Assembly (NCBI GenBank): GCA_016938875.1
Contig: JAFGTV010000008.1
Span: forward strand, 186,001 to 250,000
Source of the DNA: Paracoccaceae bacterium
GTDB lineage: Bacteria > Pseudomonadota > Alphaproteobacteria > Rhodobacterales > Rhodobacteraceae
Length of the DNA: 64,000 nt
Direction: 5' to 3'
Shown here one piece after another: positions 39,643 to 48,442 of the stretch. A program made the translations under genes and the position numbers. The notes under the pieces were generated by a model, which was given only the letters and a program-made list of their open reading frames with translations, ran no database searches and was not told the origin of the DNA. How positions within the stretch are numbered: the stretch's first letter is position 1; the number at the start of each line of letters is the position of its first letter.

Positions 39643-39847
39643 GCCGCGCACCCCAGTCCAGGGGCCCCGCCGGGGGCCGGGATCCGGCCGTGGGTATCGG
39701 GGCCAAGAAGACGGCGCCACGGGCATCTTGCTGGATAAAATGGCCAAAATTCCCAAGATACCGTGAATTGCAGCCCGCCGCGCCGGTGTCCCCCTTGAGG
39801 GCACGGGCGCGAATGCCTACCCTTGGGATGGGAACAGGAGGGAAGTC

Positions 39848-40216
39848 ATGTTCGGGATCCCCGGCAAACAGGCGGTCACGCTAACCCCGGCGGCTGCGGC
39901 GCAGGTCGCCAGGCTCATGGCGCGCGACGGCGCGGCGGGGCTGCGCATCGGCGTCAAGAAGGGCGGCTGCGCGGGGATGGAATACACCATGGAATACGTC
40001 CGCGAGATCGACCCGATGGACGAGCTGGTCGAGCAGGATGGCGCACGGGTGATGATCGCGCCGATGGCGCAGATGTTCCTTTTCGGCACCGAGATCGACT
40101 ATGAGGTGTCGTTGCTGGAATCCGCGTTCCGGTTCCGCAATCCCAACGTGACCGAGGCCTGCGGCTGCGGCGAATCGATCAAGTTCGGCGACGCTGAACA
40201 GCAATCCGACGCCTGA
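39848..40216 (+). CDS. sufA: HesB/IscA-family iron-sulfur assembly protein
   Basis: A 122-residue A-type Fe-S carrier. Three conserved Cys are present: KKGGCAGMEYTM and EACGCGESI. It would receive and pass on 4Fe-4S clusters in the SUF/ISC system. The symbol is by family; SufA and IscA are not separable here. Preceded by GGGAGGGAAG-type purine-rich ribosome site. Confidence 0.9.
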   Translation: MFGIPGKQAVTLTPAAAAQVARLMARDGAAGLRIGVKKGGCAGMEYTMEYVREIDPMDELVEQDGARVMIAPMAQMFLFGTEIDYEVSLLESAFRFRNPNVTEACGCGESIKFGDAEQQSDA

Positions 40217-40307
40217 GCTGCGCCTGCGCGCAATTGGGCCGTTCCGCCGCGCGTGAAAATGCCCTAGGAAGGTCGCCACACACAAATCCAACCTGGGGAG
40301 GACGCGC

Positions 40308-41066
40308 ATGCGGCGGAAACTGGCGGCAGGCAATTGGAAGATGAACGGCACCGGCGCAGAGCTGGCCGAGGTTACGGCATTGGCGGCGGCGCATCCCGCC
40401 CCTTCGGTGGATCTGCTGCTGTGCCCCCCCGCCACGCTGATCGAGCGGATGGCCCGCAGCGCGGCGGGCAGCGCGATTGCCGTGGGCGGGCAGGATTGCC
40501 ACGCCAACGCCTCGGGCGCGCATACCGGCGACATCTCGGCCGGGATGCTGCACGAGGCCGGCGCGACCCATGTCATTCTGGGCCATTCCGAGCGGCGCAC
40601 CGATCATCACGAAACCGACGCGCAGGTCTGCGCCAAGACCATCGCCGCCCTGGCCCAGGGTCTGGTCGCGGTGGTCTGTGTCGGCGAGACCGAGGGCCAG
40701 CGCGACGCGGGCGACACGCTGGACGTGATCGGCACGCAACTGGCCGGGTCCCTGCCCGATGCCGGGGTCAGCGCAGCCAGCGTGGTCATCGCCTATGAAC
40801 CCGTCTGGGCGATAGGCACCGGGCGCGTGCCGACCCTGGCACAGATCGCCGAGGTGCACGACTTCATGCGGGCCCAGCTCGGCGCGCGCTATGGCGACGC
40901 GGCCGATGGCATTCGCCTGCTCTATGGCGGATCGGTCAAGCCGGGCAATGCGACCGAGATCTTTGCGACCTCGAATGTCGATGGGGCGCTGGTCGGCGGG
41001 GCCTCGCTGAAGGCGGCGGATTTCTCGGCGATCATCGCCGCACTGGAGGCCGCACCGGCGGCCTAG
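40308..41066 (+). CDS. tpiA: triose-phosphate isomerase
   Basis: A 252-residue TIM-barrel enzyme of glycolysis/gluconeogenesis. Catalytic residues seen: Lys in NWKM, His in GHSERR, Glu in [11 protein letters not shown] and the phosphate loop GGSVKPGN. The first residues [14 protein letters not shown] are typical. Ends ahead of a strong bidirectional terminator at 41107. Confidence 0.97.
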   Translation: MRRKLAAGNWKMNGTGAELAEVTALAAAHPAPSVDLLLCPPATLIERMARSAAGSAIAVGGQDCHANASGAHTGDISAGMLHEAGATHVILGHSERRTDHHETDAQVCAKTIAALAQGLVAVVCVGETEGQRDAGDTLDVIGTQLAGSLPDAGVSAASVVIAYEPVWAIGTGRVPTLAQIAEVHDFMRAQLGARYGDAADGIRLLYGGSVKPGNATEIFATSNVDGALVGGASLKAADFSAIIAALEAAPAA

Positions 41067-41106
41067 GCCTGGCCCGCGCCGCCGCACCGGCAGTCCGAAA
41101 CGAACA

Positions 41107-41134
41107 AGGGCCGCGCCAGCCATGGCGCGGCCCT
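41107..41134. terminator. bidirectional intrinsic terminator between tpiA and dctM
   Basis: AGGGCCGCGCCA-GCCA-TGGCGCGGCCCT forms a perfect 12-base stem with a 4-base loop, with T's following on the plus strand and A's preceding on the minus. It separates tpiA (plus) from the TRAP operon end (minus). Confidence 0.8.
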
Positions 41135-41157
41135 TTGCGTTGTCGGATATGCCCGCG

Positions 41158-42555
41158 TCAGTTCACGATGATCTCTGGCCCCATCAACGTCGTCGGCAGC
41201 CAGGTCGACAGCCACGGCACATAGGTCACCATGATCAGGAAGATGAACAGGATCCCCAGGAACGGCAGCGCCGCCTTGACCACCCGCATCATCGGCATCC
41301 CCGCCACGCCCGAGGTCACAAAGAGGTTCAACCCAACCGGCGGCGTGATCATCCCGATTTCCATGTTCACCACCATGATGATGCCCAGGTGGATCGGATC
41401 GACGCCCAGCTCGATCGCGATGGGAAAGACCAGCGGCGCCACGATCACGATCAGCCCCGAGGGTTCCATGAACTGGCCCCCGATCAGCAGGATCACGTTG
41501 ACCACGATCAGGAACATGATCTTGCCGAACCCCGCCTCGAGCATCGCGCCGGCGATCTTTTGCGGGATCTGTTCGTCGGTCAGCACATGTTTCAGGATCA
41601 GCGCGTTGGCGATGATGAACATCAGCATGATCGTCAGCTTGGCCGCGTCCAGCAGGGTGCGCCGGGTGTCGGCATGCACAAAGGCCGTCAGCAGCGCCTG
41701 CGGCCTTTGCCACAGGGCCACGGGCGCCGCGCCGTCGCCGCGCGGCTTGAGCGGGCCCATGTCGCGGTAGACGAACACCGCGATCACGAAGGCATAGACA
41801 GAGGCGACGGCGGCGGCCTCGGTCGGGGTAAAGATCGCGCCGGTGACGCCGGGAATGCCGTAGATGCCGCCCATGATGATGACGATCAGCATCAGGCCCC
41901 AGAACGCGTCCCGGAAACTGGCGGCAACCTCGCCCCAGCCCTGCCACTCGCCCTTGGGCATGTTGCGGATCGTGGCGACGATATAGATCGCGGTCATCAG
42001 CATGACCCCCGCCAGCAGCCCCGGAATGACGCCCGCCAGGAACATCCGGCCCACCGATACATCGGTGGCCGAGGCATAGACCACCATCACGATCGAGGGC
42101 GGGATCAGGATGCCCAGGGTGCCTGCATTACAGATCACGCCTGCCGCGAAATCCTTGGTGTAGCCGACCTTTTGCATCGCGGCGATGACGATGGACCCGA
42201 TCGCCACCACGGTTGCGGGGGACGACCCCGACAACGCGGCGAAAAGCATGCAGGCAAACACCCCCGCGATCGCCAAACCGCCGCGCAGGTGCCCCACGCA
42301 GGCAATGGAAAACCGGATGATGCGCCGCGCCACACCGCCCGTGGACATGAACGACGAGGCCAGGATGAAGAACGGGATCGCCAGCAGCGTGTAATGCCCC
42401 GCCATCGCCTGATAGAGCGACTGCGCGACCGAGGCCAGCGAGGTGTCCGAGAACACCAGCAGGAAGATCATCGAGGACAGGCCCAGCGACACCGCGATCG
42501 GCACACCGATCAGCAGAAACGCCACGACCATCGAAAACAGCAAAACGACATCCAT
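41158..42555 (-). CDS. dctM: TRAP transporter large permease subunit (DctM type)
   Basis: A 465-residue protein with about 12 hydrophobic helices, the ion-coupled channel of a tripartite solute transporter. Motifs such as SGSSPATVVAIGSIVI and GTLGILIPPSIVMVVYASATDVSVG and GGQFMEPSGLIVIVAPL are typical of DctM. Works with dctQ and the binding protein dctP, encoded upstream on the same strand. Stop lies at 41158, just beyond the terminator. Confidence 0.96.
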   Translation of the reverse strand: MDVVLLFSMVVAFLLIGVPIAVSLGLSSMIFLLVFSDTSLASVAQSLYQAMAGHYTLLAIPFFILASSFMSTGGVARRIIRFSIACVGHLRGGLAIAGVFACMLFAALSGSSPATVVAIGSIVIAAMQKVGYTKDFAAGVICNAGTLGILIPPSIVMVVYASATDVSVGRMFLAGVIPGLLAGVMLMTAIYIVATIRNMPKGEWQGWGEVAASFRDAFWGLMLIVIIMGGIYGIPGVTGAIFTPTEAAAVASVYAFVIAVFVYRDMGPLKPRGDGAAPVALWQRPQALLTAFVHADTRRTLLDAAKLTIMLMFIIANALILKHVLTDEQIPQKIAGAMLEAGFGKIMFLIVVNVILLIGGQFMEPSGLIVIVAPLVFPIAIELGVDPIHLGIIMVVNMEIGMITPPVGLNLFVTSGVAGMPMMRVVKAALPFLGILFIFLIMVTYVPWLSTWLPTTLMGPEIIVN

Positions 42556-42558
42556 GGC

Positions 42559-43260
42559 TCAGGCGTCCTTTCGGGCGTTTGCGGCGGCTTCCTCGACCGC
42601 GTCCTCGGCCTCGTGGCTGACGATCAGCCCCTCTTGCACGCCGGTAATGATGCGCACCCCGGCCTCGATCAGCCGATAAAGGATCAGCGCGGCGGCCACG
42701 GGGATCATCGTGTAGGGCACCACCATGGGCAGTTTTTCATAGGGATCGTCGCCCTCGGGCAGGAACAGGTATTCCAGCGGCGCGCGCAGGAACTCTGGCA
42801 TGGGGATACGTTCGGTCGGCACATAGCCGCGGAAATCCCAGGGCTTCATCGTCTCGAACCCGGTGGGAAACCAGCGCCCGGTGGTCGGTGCCAGGTTGGC
42901 ATAGGGCGCCCAATAGTCCCAGGCCCCCTTCATCAGCAACAGCGCATAGGCCAGGCACACCGCCAACGACAGCAGCGACAGCCACCGCCGCGCGCCCCGC
43001 GACAGCATGTTCAGCACCGCGTCCACGCCCAGATGCATGGTGATCTTGAACCCGTAGGAAATGCCGAACAGCACCAGCCAGGCAAACAGCACCAGCGTGA
43101 CCTCCAGCCCCCAGATCAACCCGGTGTTGAAGACATAACGCAGCACCACGTTGACGAAGGTGACCATCGTCATCAGCCCCAGAAGGGTGGCGATCACCGT
43201 CTCCTCAAAGGCATGCACCGCACGCGCCAGCGCGCTCTTGGGCCGGTAAGATGCACTCAT
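42559..43260 (-). CDS. dctQ: TRAP transporter small permease subunit (DctQ type)
   Basis: A 233-residue membrane protein, longer than the usual ~160-190 residues of DctQ: a hydrophilic insert (about residues 128-190, with DYWAPYANLAPTTGRWFP...LPEGDDPYEKLPMV) separates the helices. TM segments flank it. In this group long DctQs go with C4-dicarboxylate-type systems. Located between dctM (three bases downstream) and dctP (93 bases upstream). Confidence 0.9.
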   Translation of the reverse strand: MSASYRPKSALARAVHAFEETVIATLLGLMTMVTFVNVVLRYVFNTGLIWGLEVTLVLFAWLVLFGISYGFKITMHLGVDAVLNMLSRGARRWLSLLSLAVCLAYALLLMKGAWDYWAPYANLAPTTGRWFPTGFETMKPWDFRGYVPTERIPMPEFLRAPLEYLFLPEGDDPYEKLPMVVPYTMIPVAAALILYRLIEAGVRIITGVQEGLIVSHEAEDAVEEAAANARKDA

Positions 43261-43353
43261 CCCGGGGGCCTTTCCATTCGGGTGTCGGAGTGTTGTGGGA
43301 ACGGCGGCCCGCAGGCAGGGTGCCCCGGGCCGCCGTCGTCTGTTTCACGCGCC

Positions 43354-44355
43354 TTAGTTGGCGGCGTTGATTTCCTGCGCGGCGGCGATGTTCTCGGCCC
43401 CCACGTCGCCCTCGAACTGGGCCCAGACCGGTTTCATCGCAGCGACCCAGTCGGCGCGCTGTTCGGGGGTCAGTTCACGCACGACACCGCCGGCTGCGAT
43501 GATCGATTGCTTGGCCTGCTCGTTCACCGCGGTCGACTCGGCGTTGCGGGTCTCGGTCACCTCGGCCAGGATGGTGGCCAACTGGTTACGCACTGCCGGG
43601 TCCAGCCCGTCCCACCACTCGACCGAGGTCACGACGAGATAGTCCAGAACGCCGTGGTTGGTCTCGGTGCTGCCGTCCTGCACCTCAAAGAACTTCTGGC
43701 CATAGATGTTGGACCAGGTGTTTTCCTGGCCGTCGACAACGCCGGTTTGCAGCGCGCCGTAGACCTCGGAAAAGGCCATCGGCTGCGGGCTGGCGCCCAA
43801 CGCCTCCATCTGCGCGACCAACACGTCAGAGGTCTGCACACGGAATTTCAGCCCGGCCGCGTCGGTGGGCTCCAACAGCGGCTTGTTGGCCGAGAACTGC
43901 TTCATCCCGTTGTGCCAGAATTGCAGGCCCAGCAGGCCGCGGCGCGCCATCGACTGCTTCATCGCCTCGCCGGTTTCCGAGGCCTGGAACGCATCGACCG
44001 CATCGATGTTCTTGAACATGAAGGGCAGGTCGAAGATGCGGAACTGCTTGGTGTATTTCTCGAATTTCGACAGCGAGGGCGCAGCGAACTGCACATCGCC
44101 GTTCAGCATCGCTTCCAGCACCTGGTCGTCGTTGTAAAGCGTGGTGTTGGGGTAGACTTCCATACAGGCCACGCCGTCCATCTCGGCGTTCACGCGCTCG
44201 GCAAACAGCGAGGCGGCGATCCCCTTGGGGTGCTTGTCGGAGTTGGTGACGTGGCTGAACTTGAGGACCATTTCGCCATCGTCGCACTGCGCCATGGCAG
44301 CACCGGCGGAAATGGACAGGGCCACGGCAGCAGTGGCGGCGGTCAGGAACTTCAT
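43354..44355 (-). CDS. dctP: TRAP transporter periplasmic binding protein (DctP type)
   Basis: A 333-residue periplasmic solute receptor with a signal peptide (MKFLTAATAAVALSISAGAAMA). The DctP fold is shown by AERVNAEMDGVACMEVYPNTTLYNDDQ, LEAMLNGDVQFAAPSL and KFRVQTSDVLVAQMEALGASPQPMAFSEVYGALQTGVVDGQEN. The last stretch, with conserved Arg, binds a carboxylate in the family, so an organic acid substrate such as C4-dicarboxylate is likely. First gene of the TRAP operon. Confidence 0.95.
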   Translation of the reverse strand: MKFLTAATAAVALSISAGAAMAQCDDGEMVLKFSHVTNSDKHPKGIAASLFAERVNAEMDGVACMEVYPNTTLYNDDQVLEAMLNGDVQFAAPSLSKFEKYTKQFRIFDLPFMFKNIDAVDAFQASETGEAMKQSMARRGLLGLQFWHNGMKQFSANKPLLEPTDAAGLKFRVQTSDVLVAQMEALGASPQPMAFSEVYGALQTGVVDGQENTWSNIYGQKFFEVQDGSTETNHGVLDYLVVTSVEWWDGLDPAVRNQLATILAEVTETRNAESTAVNEQAKQSIIAAGGVVRELTPEQRADWVAAMKPVWAQFEGDVGAENIAAAQEINAAN

Positions 44356-44728
44356 TCGGTATCCTCCCAGATAACCTTGATCTTGTCATGTGCCCCCTTT
44401 GGGGGACGTGGCGCAGGACTATCACCGATGACGGCCACAGTCTCAAGAAAAACTGTATGCCGGAATGCGGTTTTCCCATCCGCCCGGTCTGTCCGTGGCC
44501 TGTCCTGGGTCCGGCCGTGGCCTGTCCTGGGTCCGGCCGCGGGCCCGTCCCCTGCGACATTGCGGGTTGATCTGTGTCATGGTCGCGCGCCGCGCGATTG
44601 GGAATACCCGGCGGCAAGGGTCGCGCCGGGCCCGCTGAGGTCCGGCCATGCGATGGGGGGTTTCCCCACCCTGCCAGGACACCTAGAAGGAAAGGAACGC
44701 GGCATCCGCCCCGTTGCATGAGAGACAG
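44356..44728. other. 373-base divergent intergenic region
   Basis: It separates the leftward dctP gene from the rightward ferredoxin-NADP reductase gene and must contain both promoters. It holds the 22-base tandem repeat at 44493 and an inverted-like G/C stretch (TGCCCCCTTTGGGGGA around 44390). No clear -10/-35 pair or FNR box is visible. Confidence 0.5.
44493..44539 (+). repeat. 22-base tandem duplication
   Basis: CCGTGGCCTGTCCTGGGTCCGG occurs twice back to back (44493-44514 and 44515-44536) with three bases of a third unit. Perfect identity suggests a recent duplication in the intergenic region upstream of the reductase gene. Confidence 0.8.
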
Positions 44729-45547
44729 ATGAACCAGCAGACCGCCGTGACAGACACCCCCGCCCCCAAGGCCAAGACGCTGCCCGACGCGCAGACCGTG
44801 ACAGAGGTCCAACACTATACGGACCGGCTGTTCCGATTCCGCGTGACGCGCCCGCAATCGCTGCGCTTTCGGTCGGGTGAATTCGTGATGATCGGACTGC
44901 CCGGCGACGATGGCAAACCGATCATGCGCGCCTATTCCATCGCCTCTCCCTCGTGGGACGAGGGCCTGGATTTCTACTCGATCAAGGTGCAGGACGGTCC
45001 GCTGACCTCGCGGCTGCAACATATCCAGCCGGGCGATCAGATCATCCTGCGGCCCAAACCCGTGGGAACGCTGGTGCTGGACGCGCTGTTGCCGGGCAAG
45101 CGTCTGTGGTTCTTTGCCACGGGCACCGGCATCGCGCCGTTCGCCAGCCTGATGCGCGACCCCGACACCTATGAGCGGTACGACGAGGTCATCATGATGC
45201 ACACCTGCCGCGACGTGGCAGAGCTGGCCTATGGCCGTGAACTGATCGAGAGCCTGCCGGACGATCCGCTGATCGGCGAGTTCGTCGGGGACAAGCTGAA
45301 ATACTATCCCACCACCACCCGTGAGCAGAGCCCGTTCATGGGTCGCATCACCGACAACCTGCTGTCGGGCAAGGTGTTCGCGGATCTGGGGATCGACGGC
45401 ATGTCGCCCGAAACCGACCGCGGCATGGTCTGTGGCTCGCTGGAGTTCAACAAGGACATCATGGCGATTCTCGACGGCATGGGCCTGCGTGAGGGCGCCA
45501 ATTCCGACCCCGCCGAATACGTGGTGGAAAAGGCCTTCGTCGGCTAG
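44729..45547 (+). CDS. fpr: ferredoxin-NADP reductase
   Basis: A 272-residue flavoprotein that shuttles electrons between NADP(H) and ferredoxin/flavodoxin. FAD motif RAYSIASP, NADP-binding ATGTGIAPFASL, and the C-terminal VEKAFVG typical of the bacterial Fpr branch. Start 44729 (MNQQTAVTD) has a GAGAGACAG region just upstream; the frame opens at a TTG at 44714 but that would add unlikely residues. Single gene, with a terminator at 45578. Confidence 0.93.
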   Translation: MNQQTAVTDTPAPKAKTLPDAQTVTEVQHYTDRLFRFRVTRPQSLRFRSGEFVMIGLPGDDGKPIMRAYSIASPSWDEGLDFYSIKVQDGPLTSRLQHIQPGDQIILRPKPVGTLVLDALLPGKRLWFFATGTGIAPFASLMRDPDTYERYDEVIMMHTCRDVAELAYGRELIESLPDDPLIGEFVGDKLKYYPTTTREQSPFMGRITDNLLSGKVFADLGIDGMSPETDRGMVCGSLEFNKDIMAILDGMGLREGANSDPAEYVVEKAFVG

Positions 45548-45577
45548 GGCCATCCGCCGCGCCATTGCGGAAACGAA

Positions 45578-45614
45578 AAAACGCCCCGCCAGAGCATTCT
45601 GAGCGGGGCGTTTT
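45578..45614. terminator. bidirectional intrinsic terminator after fpr
   Basis: AAAACGCCCCGC and GCGGGGCGTTTT form a perfect 12-base stem around a 13-base loop (CAGAGCATTCTGA), followed by a T-run on the plus strand and by A's ahead of it, so it can act on both strands. It lies between fpr (plus) and the Ala/Asp-repeat gene (minus). Confidence 0.8.
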
Positions 45615-45662
45615 CATGTTCAGGGGCGCAATTCCGTCAGCGCCCGGATCGTCAGGGCCGGG

Positions 45663-46262
45663 TTACTGGCCCAGCGCCTCGCGCACCTTATCCAACGTGG
45701 ATTGCACCATGTCGGGGTTGTCGCGGGCGGCCTCGACCAGGGCCTTGAGCGCGGTTTTCTGCATGTCGCCAATATCCGACTCGTCGATCCGGGTCAGCAT
45801 GGCGTCGGCGTCGAACGCCTCGGGCTCGGGGGTCACGGCCTCTTCGACGGCCTCTGCGGCATCCTGGGCCGTGTCCGCGACCGCACCGGCGGCATCGCCC
45901 GCGGCATCCGTCACAGCCTCTGTCGCATCGCCCGCCGCCTCTGCCGCGTCACCTGCGGCCTCGGTGGCGGCCTCGGTCGCGTCAGTCACGGCCTCGGCGG
46001 CGGCATCACCGGCCGCCTCAGCGGCGTCGGTGGCGGCATCGGTGGCGGCCTCAGCGGCGTCGGTGGCGGCCTCAACCGCATCGGTCGCAGCCTCGCTCGC
46101 CGCATCGGTGGCCTCTTCGACGGCCTCGGGGGCGGTGACGGCAGGGGCGGCGTCCATCGCCTCGGGGGCCTCGCTGACGCCCGTCTGCTGGCCTTGATAC
46201 CAGACATAGCCACCGATACCGACGGCGGCGAGAATGGCGATCGTAATCACGGTCTTCTTCAT
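45663..46262 (-). CDS. membrane-anchored Ala/Glu/Asp-rich repeat protein
   Basis: A 199-residue protein: N-terminal transmembrane segment (KTVITIAILAAVGIGGYVWY, residues 3-22), then about 100 residues built from short repeats such as EAATDAA and EAAGDAA (residues ~48-140), and a C-terminal 50-residue domain (DADAMLTRIDESDIGDMQK...). The repeat tract resembles an amphipathic alpha-helical, LEA/apolipoprotein-like pattern but is acidic. Function unknown. Start 46262 is the conserved-looking MKKT; the open frame to 46298 is less likely. Confidence 0.75.
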   Translation of the reverse strand: MKKTVITIAILAAVGIGGYVWYQGQQTGVSEAPEAMDAAPAVTAPEAVEEATDAASEAATDAVEAATDAAEAATDAATDAAEAAGDAAAEAVTDATEAATEAAGDAAEAAGDATEAVTDAAGDAAGAVADTAQDAAEAVEEAVTPEPEAFDADAMLTRIDESDIGDMQKTALKALVEAARDNPDMVQSTLDKVREALGQ

Positions 46263-46455
46263 CGCTGTCTCCTTTGTTTGCGGGATTTCGCGATACATCC
46301 CGGTCGTGTTGTGTCACGATAACACGCCAAGGCAAACCAGCCTAACGCCGCAGCGGCGCCTCTCTGCCGAAGGATATGGAAATGCGCCTTGAAACAGAGG
46401 CTTCCGAAGGGTAGTTTGTCGGCCAGTCAGCTGTAACCACAAAAGGAACGACACC

Positions 46456-47001
46456 ATAGCCCGCAGACCCCACAACGCGCCGCCCACGCGCGATACCGGC
46501 CCCCGCGTCAATGACCGCATTCGGGCCAATGAAATCCGTCTCATCGGCGCCGAAGGCGAAAACGTCGGGGTCGTGACCCCTGCCCGTGGAATTGAGATGG
46601 CCATCGAGGCCGGGCTCGATCTGGTCGAAATTTCGCCCAACGCCACGCCGCCGGTCTGCAAGATCATGGATTTCGGCAAGTTCAAATACGAAACCCAGAA
46701 ACGCGAGGCCGAAGCGCGCAAAAAGCAGAAGATCATCGAGATCAAGGAGGTCAAGTTCCGCCCGAACACCGACGTCCACGATTACGAAGTCAAAATGCGC
46801 AACGTGTTCAAATTCCTGGAAAACGGCGACAAGGTAAAGGTTACCCTGCGGTTCCGTGGCCGCGAGATGGCACACCAGAACCTGGGCCGCGAACTGCTGG
46901 AACGTGTCGCCGAAGACACCAAGGAAATCGGCAAGGTCGAGAACATGCCCAAGATGGAAGGCCGCCAGATGATCATGATGATCGGCCCGCTTCCGAAATA
47001 G
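46456..47001 (+). CDS. infC: translation initiation factor IF-3 with AUA start codon
   Basis: A 181-residue protein. The conserved N-terminal segment [26 protein letters not shown] lies upstream of the first ATG and GTG, so the gene must start earlier; the only plausible start is ATA at 46456, preceded by AGGAA at eight bases. No ATG, GTG or TTG exists in frame back to the TGA at 46390. Downstream motifs [11 protein letters not shown] and [13 protein letters not shown] are typical. In E. coli infC starts with AUU and IF-3 limits its own synthesis by rejecting it; AUA here implies the same control. Confidence 0.9.
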   Translation: MARRPHNAPPTRDTGPRVNDRIRANEIRLIGAEGENVGVVTPARGIEMAIEAGLDLVEISPNATPPVCKIMDFGKFKYETQKREAEARKKQKIIEIKEVKFRPNTDVHDYEVKMRNVFKFLENGDKVKVTLRFRGREMAHQNLGRELLERVAEDTKEIGKVENMPKMEGRQMIMMIGPLPK

Positions 47002-47040
47002 GCGACCCTGCCCGCCCCACCGGGGGCACGATACAGACCC

Positions 47041-47072
47041 AAGCCCCGCGGATCGCCCCCCGCGGGGCTTTT
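47041..47072 (+). terminator. intrinsic terminator after infC
   Basis: AAGCCCCGCG, a 10-base loop (GATCGCCCCC), then CGCGGGGCTT and TT: a perfect 10-base stem with a short T-run, 40 bases after the infC stop. Confidence 0.75.
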
Positions 47073-47343
47073 GCATGGGGCCGCGTCACACCCATCGCGT
47101 CGATCATCGCGCGGGTTGCCCCCCCCTTGCGGGGAACGTGGCGCCTTGGCTGCGCGCGTGGGCGGTGATGAATGCGCGGTGGGCCAGGTCGCGTCATCGC
47201 GACCGCCCCCGCGGTCTGGGCCGTTATCGTTCGGCACCGACAACGCGTCCCCGCCGTCCAGCATCGTCCCGCGCCCTGCCCTTTTCGTGGGTCAAAACCC
47301 CATGCCCGCGGTCACCACGGGTCCGCGGGCGGGGCTGCGCGCA
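47073..47343. other. non-coding region between infC terminator and xdhC-family gene
   Basis: This is the rest of the 342-base gap between the infC stop and the convergent xdhC-family stop. I see only a weak stem (CCCGCGG at 47305 with CCGCGGG at 47323), which on the minus strand precedes a GGGGTTTT and may be a terminator for the xdhC-family gene. No gene or other element is apparent. Confidence 0.4.
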
Positions 47344-48330
47344 TCAGCCCTGGCGCAGCCGGGCAATGACCTCGGCCAGGATCGCCACGGCGATCTCGGC
47401 GGGGGTTTTCGCGCCGATGCTCAGCCCCACCGGGGCATGGATGCGGGCGATCTGTTCGGGCGCGACACCCGCGGCCGCCAGCCGGGCCACGCGCCCGGCA
47501 TGGGTGCGGGCCGATCCCAGGCAGCCCAGATAGAACACATCCGAGTCCAGCGCCGCCAGGATCGCGGGATCGTCCAGCTTGGGATCATGGGTCAGCGTGA
47601 CAACGGCCGTGCGCGCGTCCAGCCCGTGATCGGCCAGCGCCGTGTCGGGCCAGTCGTCCACGATGACCTCGCCGGGGAACCGCGTCGCGGCGGCAAAGGC
47701 CGGGCGAGGGTCGATCAAGGTGGGCGCAAACCCGGCCAGCCGCGCCATCTGGACCAGCGGCTGGGCAATATGCACGGCGCCGACAATCACTATGCAAAGG
47801 GGCGTATTGTGAATGCCTATGAAACAATCTCCCGCCAAACCCGATTTGTCCGTCCGCATCCGCGCGGCGATCTCGGCGCCCAGCGCGGGATCGTCCGGCC
47901 CCGCCAGCCGCCGCGCCCAGGTTTCCAGGTTCACCACATAGGCCATCGGGTGCCTGTCGGCGCGGGCGGCCACCAGATCGGCCAGCAGCGCCCCGGGCAG
48001 GGCCGCCCCGACGGGTTCGACCAGCACCCGGATACGCCCGCCGCAGGCCAACCCGACGGCAAAGGCGTCCTCTTCGCTGACCCCGAACTCCAGCAGGCGG
48101 GGGCGGCCATCGGCCAGCGCCTCCAGCGCCTCGGTGATGACCGCGCCCTCGACGCACCCCCCCGAGACAGAGCCCGCCATTCCCCCTGCACCCGATACCG
48201 CCAACTGGCTGCCCACGCCGCGCGGCGCGCTGCCCCAGGTGTCCACCACCGTTGCCAACACCGCGCCCTCGCCCGCGCGGTGCCACTCCAGCGCGATCTC
48301 GGGGATCGCGTCATGGTCCGTGCTCTGCAT
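47344..48330 (-). CDS. XdhC-family protein, orphan
   Basis: A 328-residue XdhC/CoxI-family protein: N-terminal domain with SAPRGVGSQLAVS, AGSVSGGCVEGAVI, and a C-terminal Rossmann-type domain (TAVVTLTHDPKLDDPAI, GCLGSARTHAGRVARL, GLSIGAKTPAEIAVAILAE). Such proteins bind molybdenum cofactor and help mature xanthine dehydrogenase or related enzymes, but no xdhAB-like gene is in the window. Start 48330 (MQSTDHDAIP) has AGGAGGAAC upstream. Confidence 0.85.
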   Translation of the reverse strand: MQSTDHDAIPEIALEWHRAGEGAVLATVVDTWGSAPRGVGSQLAVSGAGGMAGSVSGGCVEGAVITEALEALADGRPRLLEFGVSEEDAFAVGLACGGRIRVLVEPVGAALPGALLADLVAARADRHPMAYVVNLETWARRLAGPDDPALGAEIAARMRTDKSGLAGDCFIGIHNTPLCIVIVGAVHIAQPLVQMARLAGFAPTLIDPRPAFAAATRFPGEVIVDDWPDTALADHGLDARTAVVTLTHDPKLDDPAILAALDSDVFYLGCLGSARTHAGRVARLAAAGVAPEQIARIHAPVGLSIGAKTPAEIAVAILAEVIARLRQG

Positions 48331-48386
48331 CGTTCCTCCTCTTTCTCGCCGATCCCGGGGCCGGGGGCGGCGGATCGTCCACCACG

Positions 48387-48418
48387 AAAAAACGCCGCGG
48401 ACCAAGGCCCGCGGCGTT
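48387..48418 (-). terminator. intrinsic terminator for the YeeE operon
   Basis: On the minus strand: AACGCCGCGG, an 8-base loop, CCGCGGCGTT then TTTT. The perfect 10-base stem and T-run lie 25 bases after the stop of the downstream YeeE/YedE gene and end transcription of the operon from the minus strand. Confidence 0.8.
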
Positions 48419-48442
48419 CAATGTCGTCCCGTTCGGGTCGGC

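Noticed and set aside
39749-39768. Another SqrR-type site (ATTC ... GAAT) upstream of the IscA-family gene
   Set aside because: The spacer is 12 bases and not 8, and flanking arms do not match.
41122-44721. 1199-codon plus-strand open frame over the TRAP genes
   Set aside because: Antisense to dctM, dctQ and dctP; it also runs over a bidirectional terminator and has no domain.
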